Below, piece after piece: positions 13,001-22,487 of a stretch of 64,000 bases of DNA. The position numbers were made by a program, and so were the translations under genes. Source of the DNA: Mesostigma viride (taxonomy: Eukaryota > Streptophyta > Mesostigmatophyceae > Mesostigmatales > Mesostigmataceae); contig RPFO01000003.1 in NCBI GenBank assembly GCA_009746045.1, forward strand, positions 1,419,969 through 1,483,968, written 5' to 3'. Under the pieces are notes generated by a model, which saw only the letters and a program-made list of their open reading frames with translations, ran no database searches and was not told where the DNA came from. Every line of letters starts with the position of its first letter. Position 1 is the stretch's first letter.

Positions 13001-16000
13001 AGCGAGAACCGCAGGTGATAGTACGTTGTACCTGACAGCTCCTTTGTGATTGTGCACCTGGTTCCGGTTATGCAGGTGGGAACAATCAGTGAGGCATGTA
13101 GTTTACAGTCATTCCCGCGTTACGTTCCCGCGTTAAGTTATGACGCCTAAGTGAGGGCGGCGACCGTAACTTAAGCCTGGGTGCCATCGTAACTTAACGC
13201 GACATTGAGCCAAACTGCAGGCCTAAGGCTACTTTTGGCCGCGGAGGAGGCCATTTTTTGCCAAGTCCGGACGACCGGACTCCGAAACAGGGGACCCGCT
13301 ACGCTGATAGCTAAGTGAGACGACTCTATCTAACTATGATTGTTACGCTACAGTTTGTTAGGAAGAAAAATAGGCCATGCTGAACGCTCCACTTAATTCC
13401 AAGTGGCCATTAGGTCGAGCTCGGCAGGGGGCAGGAAACAGGGAACCTGGATTCCCGGAACACAGAACACAGATTCACAGAACATAGCTGGCGCCAGGCT
13501 ACGGCAGGATGAACAGCTAAGCCGGATCTGAACTGAGTTGAACTAGCAAAGTCGCAGCTGCGCATCCTCGCTATCAGCCTATCACCCAAACAATCAAGCA
13601 TCCCGCAGCGCCCAGCCTCGCCGCATCCAGAAATGGTACGAAATCTCGTAATTTGAGCGGCCTTGATGCTGCAGCTGAATCGGGCTTGACGAGAGCTGTT
13701 GATTGCTTTATCGAAGTCCGTCAGAGTTGGAGGGGGTAGGCTGCTAGCGTAATTCTACCGTTAAGTTACGTTCCCGTGTTAAGTTTCTACGCCCAGAATT
13801 TGGCGGCGATCGTAACTTAACGTGGGAATGGCTGTATGTGAATTGTGTAGGGGCCTCTAGACCATCTCTGCCTAGTAGCATCTACCTAGAAGCGTGGATG
13901 TTATGTGAAGAATCAGTTGGTCATTCAGTGCAGATAGTGTCGCCCCCCCCCGCCCCAGCTTTTTCGGCTGGCCAGCTGTGAGACTGTGCGAGTGTCCACC
14001 TGCGTGGCCTTCATTATTATAATACTGTAGTCTTTTGTTTAAGTTGGCTTCACCAAGGAACTGCTCCCAAAACCAACCACCCAAGCCATTCACCATTCAT
14101 TCCCCTAACGACCTTGCCAACCATCCATTTCCATGCTGATTGTTTCCATGTTGCTTATTTTCATGTTGCTCTTCTCCAGCTCTTTTCCAGCTCTTTTCCG
14201 CCTCTTTCATCTCATTTTCCCCCTCATTTTCACCTCACTTTCACCCCATCTCTACCTTGTCACGTGAATCCCCCCTTGACCAGATCTGCAGCAGCGGCGA
14301 CGTGACCAACAAGCCCACCGGGTCCAGCTCCGAGTTCAACGTGGATCTGCTCTCCGGCGGGACCTCCACCGGGACCTTCAACGTGCTGGAGACCAAGCTC
14401 TCCCAGGACCTGATCGACTGTAACGACGCAAACGACCCCAACTGCGCGGTGGGCGGAAAGTCCAACGTCTTTGGAGACTTCTCGCAGGACTTCTCGGTCG
14501 GGGGTACTGGATGCGTGTTCTGCTTTGGGTCGTTCGACCTCTTCACGACGTTCTCCTTCGACGCCTTCCCCACATTTTCCTTTGACTTCCTCCCCCAGTT
14601 CAGCTTTGATGCCTTCCCGAACTTTTCGTTCGACTTCCTCCCCCAGTTCAGCTTCGACGGCTTCCCTTACTTCTCGTTCGACGGCTCCCCGCTCCTGCTC
14701 TTTGACGGCTGGCCCCAGTTCAGCTTCGACCTGCCCAGCACGCGCGTGTCCGCGGGCACCTCGTACTTTGTTGCGACCGAGTTCCAGGGCTTTGCAGAGG
14801 AGATCGCGCCGGGATACTCCGACTTTGACGGCACGACCAATGTGGGTGATGTCCGCAAGGTCGAGTTCCAGCTCGTGCTGGACGCGGTACTCCCCCGCCC
14901 GAACGAGGTGCTCACGAGGGACGCGTCCCAGATCCAGTTCTCGTTCAAGGGTGACCTGGACAACACGATCATCGAAACGTTCTCGCTCTCGGCGACCGCG
15001 CCCGTGCTGGGGAATATCGTCAAGTACCCGTTGGGCGACGTCGCCACCACCGATGACGCGGTGAGTGGCCCGCACGGCCAGGCAACCGCGGTCGTCGTGT
15101 GATGTGACCAAAGTTCACTAACGCACGTCTCTTGCCACAATCTCGATGCCAGGCAGTCTCTCATGCTTCATTGCGAAATCATGTTTCCATCCATGGTTCT
15201 TTCTTTCTTTATCCATTCGTCCATTCGTTCATTCCTTCGTTCACGTGCCTCTGTTGGGAGCGACTTGGGGGCACAAATTGTGTGTTTTGTGTTTCTCACA
15301 ATTTTTCGCTACTTGGGCGAGTGGCCTGTGCTCAAACTAGTGTGCGGGTGTATCGTTTCAAGAGATGTATGTTCGTATTGCCTCGAAGTGTGCTAGACCC
15401 TGGCTGCGTGTGCACATGTGGGCGTACACCTGTGTCCCCTCAGTTTGCGCCTCCCTATTTCCGCCCCTTGTCATGCTGTTTCTTCTCATCCGACTATTCG
15501 CACAGCCTCCCGCACTGTCTGATGCTGCCCTGCTGTACAACTTATTCCCATCTTTGGCGCTTCTTGATCGCTGCTTAAACCCCCATCTGCCACTACACCC
15601 ACCCACCTCGTCGGTTCCCCCTTTTTTCTCCTACATACCTCCTTTTCCTCACTGCCTGTCCCTCGCTGCCTTTGCCCTCACTGCCTTGCCCCCCCCCCCC
15701 CCCCCCCGCAGATCACCCTGTGCTATGACATCTCAGATGCCGACGTCGGCGTCGACGCGCAGCTCACATCGACCGTCCAGTACTGCCCGGATGTGGACAT
15801 CAACCCTTGCTCGTGCGAGTTGCTGACCGTCGACCACGTCGATGTCAACACCACGGTCAACACGCCGCCGCGCACCGTCTGCCAAACGTACGAACGCACC
15901 AGGCTCAAGAAGTCGACCAAGGCCAACTTCCGCGTGTACGTGTCCGACGGCCTGCGCAATACGGTGGGCCAGTCGGCTTACTTCACGGTGCCCAACAACG

Positions 16001-19000
16001 CGCCAAATGTCGCCGTCGTGTTCCCCACCAACGGGTCATACTCAGCTGCGGGAGATAATGAGCTGTTCCTGAAAGGTGGGTGGGAGCGGGGTCGGGGCGG
16101 TCATTCCCTCCATTACTTCCCCCTTCACACACTTGTGAGAAACCCACACACTTGCAGCTTCCTAGCCTGCTGCCTGACATGTCGAAATCGCCTCATGGAT
16201 GCATCACTTGCCAGAAACGTTCTTTGGCTTTGAACGTGTTTGCTTCATATGTTGAAAACAGCAGCGTTATTTGCAAATTGCACTTGGTGTTGACCACAAT
16301 CCTGGGCCCGTGACGTACTTCATTTTTGTTGTACTAATTTTACATTATAGCAGTTTTTTTTTTTTTTTTGGGCTTGGCTTATCTGTGACTGGCTCCTATT
16401 GCTTATATCTTTCTCCTGCAGGCACGGCGGATGACTTTGAAGACGGCCTGCTGACCAACTGCTCGTGGTTTGAGGCCAGCAACCCGGCCCACCCGGTGCG
16501 TGGGAAATCGCCTATCGGTGGGATCAATGTTGTGCACAGGTCCTCGCGAATATATCTTGTTGTAGCTCAGATGTGCATGGTGTAGTAACCCATTACATTT
16601 GTGAGTTCTGTGCTGTGCTGCCCTGCGCATGCTATGCCATGCTGTCCCCTCCCCCTGGCCTGCTTTCCTTGCCTGTGCCTTGTGGCCTCATCGTGGCTTA
16701 CTTAGGAGGGACCGGAAGCACTTAGCCAATGTTGTTGGGCTCAACTGGCTGTGCTATGCTGCGCTGTGCTGTGCTTTGCTGGGTATCTCTGCCCCCCCCC
16801 CTTCCCCGCAGGTCTTCCTTGCCTCTGGCGTGGAGGCTTCGATTACAACTGGTCAGCTGCGCAGGGCCACTGCTGACCAGACATGCATTTCGGCGCGCAC
16901 CATCCTGCTCGTCTGCTTTGATTCGGAGGGAGCGTTTGATGCTGCCAACGTCACCCACGTGAGTGGCATGGACGGTGTGGTATTTTCGCCAGTGATGACT
17001 GGGGTTTCTTCATTGGGTGCCCACAATGCCTGTTATGCGTGCCATTGCCAGTCATGGGAGCCTTCTATGTACAGATGAAATGATGTATCGTTATCTTTCT
17101 TCTCATGATATTTCTTTCAATTATGTTCCTATTGTTGCTATGTTTGTTACTGTAAGTTGACCACCGTGTGTGGCTCAATGCGCCCATGGCATCTCGCATC
17201 TCATGAAGCTCTGCACCCGGCACTATTCATGCACACTTATGACAGATATTCACAGCTACAACGTGATATTTGTATTGTATTGTTATCCAACGTCTGCGAT
17301 TCGACCCCTCCTGTCCTCCCCCTCCCCCCTCCGCCCCGCTCCCGTTATCGCACCGATGGGGCCATTGCTCTCCATCCATATCAATTCCTTGCCATTATTT
17401 CCTGGTAAATCTCTTATCATGCCTGTATTGAAAACATACTACCAATAATGAATACCCAGAGCATCTGAACCTGACGACATCTCAACCTGGAAATGCTTTG
17501 ACCTCATAATGTGTCACTCTAAAAATGTCTCGACTGGAGAATATCAAGTATCTCCACCGAAACCATCTTGACCTGGAAATGTCTTGGCTGAAACTATTTT
17601 GACCTGGAAACATCCTTACTGAATATAATCTGGTAAACATTTTGCACTCGAAACCCCGTCCCGATGGCCCTTGCAGACCGTCGCGGGTACCGGCATCCCC
17701 CCCCGCATCACTTGCCCCGTCCCCATTGTCAACGTGGCCACCGACGCCATCACCTGCGCCGCCAACGTGACCTTTCCCACAGTGACCGCCGTCGACTCCT
17801 GCAGCGGCGAGCCCGTGGCGCCTTTCCTCCTCGAGCCATCCTCCGCCATCAACGGGTCCATCTTCCCTGTGGGTGACACGGTGGTCACGTACCGCGCCTC
17901 CGAGTTCCTGACCCGTGCATTCTCTGACTGCTCATTCGTGGTCCGTGTGAGCGCGCCCCCCTCGTCGTGCTTCCGCGTCGTCGGCGACGCCGCCTGCAAC
18001 GCCACGTGCATCAACACGACCAACCAAGGGAGCTACATCGTCCAGTTCACGGCGGTCGCGATCACCGAGAGCGTGGACGAGCTCACCGAGGAGCAGGTGT
18101 GCTCGTGGAACATCGCGTGGGGGGTGCTCGCCGGCGTGGACAACCCGGCGGACCCGTGCGAGGTTTCCAGCTCAGAGGCACCCCCGGTGCTGCGCAGGAG
18201 GTGAGAAGGGGGACGGGTTCTGCAGCTTGGCCCAGCAACCCGTTTTGTTTGCATCACGCAGGGCACGACAATGCAATGGGGGATCAGGCCAGGGCGGGCA
18301 GGAAGGAAGGAAGGAAGGAAGGAAGGAAGGAAGGAAGGAAGGAAGGAAGGCAGGCAGCAATCAAGCAAGATGAGGCAAGGCAAGGCATGGTTAGGCAAGG
18401 CCGGCAAGGCAAGTCTAAGCAAGGATGGAAGAGGGGGAGGAAGCTGGAATAGAGCCGTGACTGCAAGCTCAGGGACTGCACTGTTATGGTTTGGACAAAT
18501 GGATTTCGCCATGACTCAGCTTGGCTGTCCTTGCCCGGCAGCTTGTGCGCATGACGGGACGCACATGCTTCTGCCCCTGTCTTCTGGACAATCTCCTTCT
18601 CCCTCGGCCACTCCCCATTACCCCATGCTTTCCCCCTCCCGTACCCTCCCTGCACGCCATTCTGCGCCTCTTCCATCTCGTTTCTTCCCCCCCCCCCCCC
18701 CGGCCTAAATTGAATTGGCAAAACCGGATCATCTCATTGCTTTAACAGGTTATTATAACTGCACTGCACAATAGTAAATGCGCTGCACTTAACTCACTGC
18801 GCTGCGCTTGACTGGCTGCGCTGCACTCGTTACTGGCTGCGCTGGACTGTACCAACTGCGCTGCGCCCTGCCCTGCGCCGCCCACCTCCCCACAGGTCGC
18901 TGCAACAGGCCAACCTGATCCGCGTCACCCGCATGTACTTTGACACGGCCGCCGCTGCGGAGCAGGCCGCACAGCTCATCGCTGCCGCGCTCGCCAACAA

Positions 19001-21680
19001 CGCGCTGCTGGCGCAGCTCCGTGCCATCGTGCCCATCATTGTTGCTATCGACCGCGTCGACGTCGACTTGTTGAGCCCGGCAGGGGTGACGTCTGACCCC
19101 CACTTCCAGGGCCCCTGCGGCCAGCGCTTTGACTTCATGGGCGCGCCAGGCGAGAGCTTCTGTCTCATGACCAGCAAGGCGCTGCACCTCAACGGGAAGA
19201 TGACGGCTGCGGTGGCGCCGGCGAGCCGGGCGGGTGTGGCGGTCACGGAGGAGGGTTCCAAGAACACGGTATGGTCGCGTGCACACGTGCATGGAAGCAC
19301 ACAAGAAGCTTGTCTCTGTCAACCATGTCATTTCTTAATGTCGTTCCATCCTAGATGTCAGAAGCCTTTAGGAAGCTAGAGAAAGGTAGCGAATAGCTTG
19401 CTGCTGGACTTTTCACCTCAACATCGTCAAGGATGGCTTCAAGGTTTCTTGACAGTGCATCTGTGGATGAAGAGTCACGGTTCTCATCATTCTTTGTTTT
19501 AAAAAAAGCAACAACGCCTCCTTTCACCCCCGCGCTTGGTGGTGCTGCCTCCCTGACCCTGCCTCCCGTTGCGACATGCCTCCCCTTGGGTGCTGCTTTG
19601 CTCCCGTGCGCACCCCACAGTGAGCCAAGAGCTGGGAATATGTTACGAGCTGAGTTTGTGTTTTCATTTCGCGGTTGTTTACTTGCCCCCATGATGCGTG
19701 CTGGCAGTGGATCCAAGAGCTGGGCATCCTGTACGGCACGACCAACATCACCATCTCCGCGCAGGCGGTCGCAGGCTCGAGCTTCTCCGGGCAGCAGGGA
19801 CGCGTGTTCGTCAACGGGGTACGTCCCACCTGAAGTCCCAGCTGATTTTGGCCTCCACTCATCATTTGCAGCCGCTTTCTAGGCTTTGCAAGGGCGACCC
19901 TTTATTTGGGTGGTTGGATTTTGTCGCTATGTTTGCCAGTCTTGGCTGGTAGACGAATGGGCAGCTTGCGTGCTCTTGTGTCTCCACAGTGCCTCAGAAC
20001 GAGTGTTATTAGGACAAAGACCCTGCCCTGTGCAGCTTGCGTGGCTGCGGGAATAAGCTATGGGGCAAGGTTTGGAACTAGGAGAGCTGTCATTCTCGAG
20101 ATTGCTTGGCCCTCTCGTACCGCTGCTGCTTTCCCCCTGTTTTCCTGCCCTACACTAACGTTTTGCATGGCCCTTCTGTGGCCTCTCTCCCCCCCCCCCC
20201 CCCCTGTAATTCTGCTCCCTTTTCTTTCTTCCCCTCCTCCCCCTCCTCCCGCTCCTCCCGCTCCTCCCCTCCTCCCCCTCCTCCCCCTCCTCCCCTCCTC
20301 CCCCTCCTCCCCTCCTCCCCCTCCTCCCCTCCTCCCCCTCCTCCCCTCCTCCCCTCCTCCCCTCCTCCCCCTCCTCCCCCTCCTCTCCCTCCTCCCCTCC
20401 TCCCCTCCTCCCTCCTCCCCTCCTCCCCCTCCTCCCCCTCCTCCCCCTCCTCCCCTCCTCCCCTCCTCCCCCTCCTCCCCTCCTCCCCCTCCTCCCCCTC
20501 CTCCCCTCCTCCCCTCCTCCCCTCCTCCCCTCCTCCCCCTCCCCTCCCCCTCCTCCCCCTCCTCCCCCTCCCCTCCTCCCCCTCCTCCCCCTCCTCCCCC
20601 TCATCCCCTCCTCCCCTCCTCCCCCCCTCCTCCCCCTCCTTCCCCACCTTCCCCTCCTCGCACACCCACAGACGGAGATCGGTACAGCGCTGGGTGCCAA
20701 GTCCATCTTCCGCGACGCCGACCTGTTGATCGAGCGCCGCAAGACCCGCGTCAAGCTCACGCTGGGCCGCGCCGCCACGCTACAGGTGGAGGTTGTGCGC
20801 GCCGCGTGGTGGGAGGCCGGCAAGGGCCCTGGTGGCAACTTCCTCAACCTCAAGGTGCTGCGGCTGGCGAACACGATTGAGTGGGACGGTGTGCTCGGTG
20901 AGTCTGCATTCAGACACTGTTTTTGTTCGGATCGTTATCATTTTATTATTACTGCTTTTAATTCGTATCATCACCGTTGCCATTATCGTTATTGTCATAA
21001 TAAAAACGTAAATGTCAATATTGCCCCTATGTCTGTAGTATTGGTTCACCCCGGCATGGCACGGAGTGCTTGATTAGTCCGCAACGCGTATGGTATTGAC
21101 TTGCTTTACCCGTGTGAAGGCGTTGTTATTCCTATCACGGCGTTGTTATTGCACTAGAATTAGTACTACCATGATAGTGATAATTACTGTTAGCGTTCTC
21201 ATTTATTATTTCCTTGAAAGTAGAGCCCAATAAAAGTGAAAGCCCCAGCCCACCACCTCTGACTTAGTTTTCTTGCCCCTTCATATCTTGCCACGCTAGT
21301 AGACAATTTAGCCAACAATCGCATGCTTCAGCTGCGAAGGTTGTAAAGTGGAGCCCATTTTGCCTGGAGTTGGTCATTGAATCACATACTAGCCCGCACC
21401 GGCCTTGATTTACCCCCACAGGGTTCCGATTCCCAAAGCTGCTGGTTGCACCCATCACGCTGCGTCTCGATCATGTGTGCGCAACTCCCTGTCCGTTTTT
21501 CTGTTCTAATTGGTGCTCTTTTCTTGTGCCTGCGTGCTTGCAGGTCAAATGTTTGGCAAGCCGTGCAATGTGGCCGATAGCATTGTTGGTGACCTCAACG
21601 TGAGCAACTACCGCACCAGCGGTGTCTTATCGGAGGACTGTGCGGTGTCCAACTTCAAGCGCCCGTCACACTCCATTTAA
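284..21680 (+). CDS. LRR-HYR-metzincin-HYR-root-cap multidomain protein, 5' end outside window
   Basis: I join 20 exons: 284-355, 1379-1450, 2700-2728, 3970-4711, 5051-5237, 5429-5491, 5776-6010, 6467-6548, 8127-8191, 9808-10103, 12744-12887, 14284-15060, 15712-16075, 16422-16495, 16812-16958, 17677-18200, 18896-19268, 19708-19818, 20672-20897, 21544-21680. All junctions are GT-AG and the phases match throughout, giving 1572 codons without a stop, then TAA. Order: LRRs (residues 1-90 of the visible part), HYR (about 133-234), peptidase region (about 239-615) with H502, E503, H506, H512 and Met-turn M591, Phe/Asp octapeptide repeats (752-815), Ig-like modules, second HYR (from 1120), and a root-cap/DPHF module to the end. 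The start and any signal peptide lie upstream of the window. Inferred role: a secreted or surface zinc protease with adhesion modules. The substrate is unknown. The unbroken frame over 20 exons argues that the gene is functional. Confidence 0.85.
496..715 (+). repeat. Degenerate 18-20 bp tandem repeat in intron
   Basis: About ten imperfect units of the form ctatcctgcctgcttatga lie in the intron between exons 284-355 and 1379-1450. No coding signal is seen in them. The rest of this 1-kb intron shows nothing further. Confidence 0.8.
2788..2819 (+). other. Duplicate of the 29-nt LRR mini-exon (possible pseudo-exon)
   Basis: About 60 nt after mini-exon 2700-2728, a closely similar block occurs (tcgatcaaggacaactcctt, then catcagcg before gtgcct). 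It would encode [10 protein letters not shown] beside [10 protein letters not shown] of the first. The upstream ag does not give the same phase, so a simple exon swap would break the frame. It could be a decayed duplicate or a regulated alternative exon. Confidence 0.45.
3215..3523 (+). repeat. 77-bp tandem repeat, four copies, in intron
   Basis: Units beginning ggttcccatgaccaggcat recur at 3215, 3292, 3369 and 3446 with very few differences, so the array is young. It lies in the intron 2729-3969. No protein is supported. Confidence 0.9.
3970..4711 (+). CDS. Exon with LRR end, HYR domain and start of peptidase region
   Basis: This 742-nt exon finishes the LRRs, passes a Cys-containing cap (FCVNDVVPP), and then encodes a HYR (hyalin repeat, Ig-like) domain from about 4195. 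It opens with P-x-I-T-C-P and ends with the usual [14 protein letters not shown] strand pattern. After it comes [12 protein letters not shown] and [15 protein letters not shown]. This VTQ...VPLVAGK...VR block usually opens a family of bacterial-type secreted metallopeptidase regions, from my knowledge of such proteins. The donor is gtgagt at 4712, phase 2. Confidence 0.8.
5051..10103 (+). CDS. Metzincin-like zinc metallopeptidase exons
   Basis: Six exons encode the catalytic part. Exon 8127-8191 carries [11 protein letters not shown], a full HExxHxxGxxH metzincin site with three His zinc ligands and the catalytic Glu. Exon 9808-10103 supplies the Met-turn MSYC, 79 residues after the third His, and the following RWIDSSTYA, which matches the W-S-x-x-Y end of bacterial relatives. 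Cysteines are frequent, which suggests disulfides and secretion. The zinc site sits alone in a 65-nt exon whose donor has been amplified as a minisatellite in the next intron. Family assignment below metzincin is uncertain; a structure comparison with peptidase families M66 and M12 would place it. Confidence 0.8.
5515..5605 (+). repeat. Short direct repeat in intron
   Basis: Units built on gtgtgtaacactaatcgcct with ctgctgcagtag recur about three times in the intron 5492-5775. Nothing else is seen in this intron. Confidence 0.6.
6690..7710 (+). repeat. 1-kb CTCG-based penta- to hexanucleotide minisatellite in intron
   Basis: The intron 6549-8126 contains successive blocks of (ctcga)n at about 6700-6985, (cctcg)n at about 7020-7320, a CCTCCC block, and (ccctcg)n at about 7425-7710. 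One block passes into the next by single-base changes. Because the unit lacks stop codons, long reading frames appear in most frames on both strands. They are repeat artefacts and not genes. Confidence 0.95.
8179..9020 (+). repeat. 58-bp minisatellite made from the exon/intron junction, about 15 copies
   Basis: The repeat unit starts with catgtgcgccaag followed by gtaaagtgttgatgg. These are the last bases of exon 8127-8191 plus its splice donor. The first unit overlaps the true exon end; copies follow at about 8237, 8296, 8352, 8428, 8485, 8542, 8601, 8659, 8718, 8775, 8833, 8891, 8949 and 9008. Most keep the AAG|GTAAAG donor context. Some are weakened (aagtaaag, aagataaag, catggtgg). See the findings. 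Confidence 0.9.
10339..12390. mobile_element. Non-coding element with about 480-bp terminal direct repeats in intron
   Basis: Sequence 10339-10820 is repeated at 11907-12390 with about five differences and one 2-base insertion. The repeats enclose about 1.09 kb without a protein-coding frame. The whole lies in the intron 10104-12743. Two near-identical direct repeats around a non-coding core suggest a non-autonomous LTR-type element (TRIM/LARD-like). Against this, the repeats do not begin TG and end CA, I see no primer-binding site beside them, and I could not resolve a target-site duplication. A segmental duplication is the alternative. Confidence 0.6.
12744..16958 (+). CDS. Octapeptide-repeat and Ig-like exons after the peptidase
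   Basis: Five exons (12744-12887, 14284-15060, 15712-16075, 16422-16495, 16812-16958) continue the frame. From 14551 to about 14742 eight tandem units of 8 residues follow F-S-F-D-x-x-P-x, with the last units degenerate. The segment [14 protein letters not shown]...[12 protein letters not shown]...W resembles the Ig/PKD-like domain that follows the peptidase in bacterial homologues (NRAPxVxIxxPxxG...GxAxDxEDG). The 15712 exon is Cys-rich ([13 protein letters not shown]). Probably extracellular beta-sandwich modules. I do not recognise the octapeptide repeat as a named family. Confidence 0.75.
13106..13834. mobile_element. Tc1/mariner-type MITE with TA target duplication
   Basis: The ends are CAGTCATTCCCGCGTTA on the left and, read inward from the right, CAGCCATTCCCACGTTA (15 of 17 identical), flanked by TA on both sides (13104-13105, 13835-13836). 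The CAGT start and TA duplication fit the Tc1/mariner superfamily. The 729-bp interior has no transposase. Several copies of GTTAAGTTACG-like motifs in both orientations lie near each end, as expected for transposase binding sites. It sits in the intron 12888-14283. Confidence 0.75.
15691..15711 (+). promoter_or_regulatory. Poly-C polypyrimidine tract and 3' splice site
   Basis: A run of about 18 C directly precedes gcag and exon 15712-16075. A similar C-dominated tract precedes exon 16812 (from about 16791), and longer C-runs occur before exon 59420 of the downstream LRR gene. The introns use C where a U-rich tract is usual. Confidence 0.6.
17455..17640 (+). repeat. Degenerate short repeat in intron
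   Basis: Six to eight diverged units containing gacctggaaatg or similar occur before exon 17677. The rest of the intron 16959-17676 shows nothing further. Confidence 0.5.
17677..18200 (+). CDS. Second HYR domain exon
   Basis: The exon opens with [10 protein letters not shown], contains a D-S-C-S-G loop and [12 protein letters not shown], and ends near CSFVVRVS, the usual order of HYR strands (C-P, then F-P-x-G-x-T-x-V-x-Y, then C-x-F-x-V-x-V). About 75 further residues with four Cys follow. HYR domains act as adhesion modules in extracellular proteins. The donor is gtgaga at 18201, phase 2. Confidence 0.75.
18300..18352 (+). repeat. (GGAA)n microsatellite in intron
   Basis: About twelve ggaa units lie in the intron 18201-18895. 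The following bases hold looser ggcaag repeats. No gene is seen. Confidence 0.85.
18896..21680 (+). CDS. C-terminal root-cap/DPHF (vWD-like) module
   Basis: Exons 18896-19268, 19708-19818, 20672-20897 and 21544-21680 encode [20 protein letters not shown] followed by a FCLM strand, then the terminal [19 protein letters not shown]. Both blocks match plant root-cap family proteins: the DPHF-x-G-x-x-G-x-x-F-D-F-x-G opening also seen in von Willebrand type D-like folds, and the Y-x-x-S-x-x-x-x-x-D-C-x-x-S-x-F ending. The module is interrupted by an intron of about 850 nt with a long CTCC tract. The protein ends with the codons for HSI and TAA at 21678-21680. Confidence 0.75.
20185..20650 (+). repeat. 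CTCC-rich polypyrimidine tract in intron
   Basis: About 450 nt of almost pure pyrimidine (cctcctcccc units) fill the 3' half of the intron 19819-20671, ending just before the acceptor of exon 20672-20897. It gives spurious Pro- or Gly-rich frames on both strands. Confidence 0.9.
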
Positions 21681-22476
21681 TTATGAGGACCTAGCCACAT
21701 AGTGCCTTGCTGTACCTTATTTCTTGTCATTATTACCGTTCTGCTGAGTGTGCTATAAATTCACTAGGTGGTGCTTTCTTGTAGCCAGCGTATCTGCAAC
21801 CTGCCTGCAATGGGGGGGCGGCCAGCTCAAGAGAAGCCTAACTTCCATGCTTAGTCCATGAGTGCAGTTGAACCTAGGACATTCGCGTTTGGAGGCATGC
21901 CACGGAGCGGCCCTGTTGCATGTGGATGGAATACCTGCAGAAAGCCAGTGTCCATTTCTCCGGGTGTCAACAAAATGGGGATCCAGGCTTCGCCTTGCCA
22001 CTCCGTAACGTCTGCAGAATGAAAACAACAGCACCACTGCTGGCAACTTCTTGGTAGTAAGCATCTTATTCCCATCCGGTCGGCTGGGTATTGAGTGAGA
22101 CAACTCGTGAAACAACTGGGCCAAGCCTTGGTGGCATAGCTCCTGTTAGACGAAGGTCATGCCTAATGGGACTGGGTCTACGAGCTCTCTTTGTATTCTA
22201 CTGTCAGTTGGCTTGTGTAAAAGCTGGTATTCAGTGGGGGGTATATGTATAATGCCAGCATTTCCTTAGGGTTCTTCTTTCTGGGGTTTAATTTCCTTAT
22301 GTTGCATGCCACTCTCACCGCTGTAACTTATCATTCTCAATGAACATATAATGCCAGGTGTTTGCTTGCTGGCTCTTGCGGTTGCAACCTTTGGTACCAA
22401 AACTTTCTTGGTGTGTCATGTTTTCTTCTCGATAATTGAACCAGGTCTCTTAATTAAGGATCTGTAAACCCCTGCC
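21681..22476. other. Intergenic region downstream of the metzincin gene
   Basis: I see no gene, repeat or clear polyadenylation signal in this stretch. It should contain the 3' UTR. The next element begins at 22488. Confidence 0.5.
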
Positions 22477-22487
22477 CATGATCGAAT

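Noticed and set aside
14260-15111. Minus-strand frame of 283 codons
   Set aside because: It is the shadow of exon 14284-15060, whose plus-strand frame joins its neighbours in phase and has domain sense.
20106-20880. Pro/Ser-rich and Gly/Glu-rich frames of 170 to 320 codons
   Set aside because: They come from the CTCC intronic tract; only the short true exon at 20672-20897 is supported.
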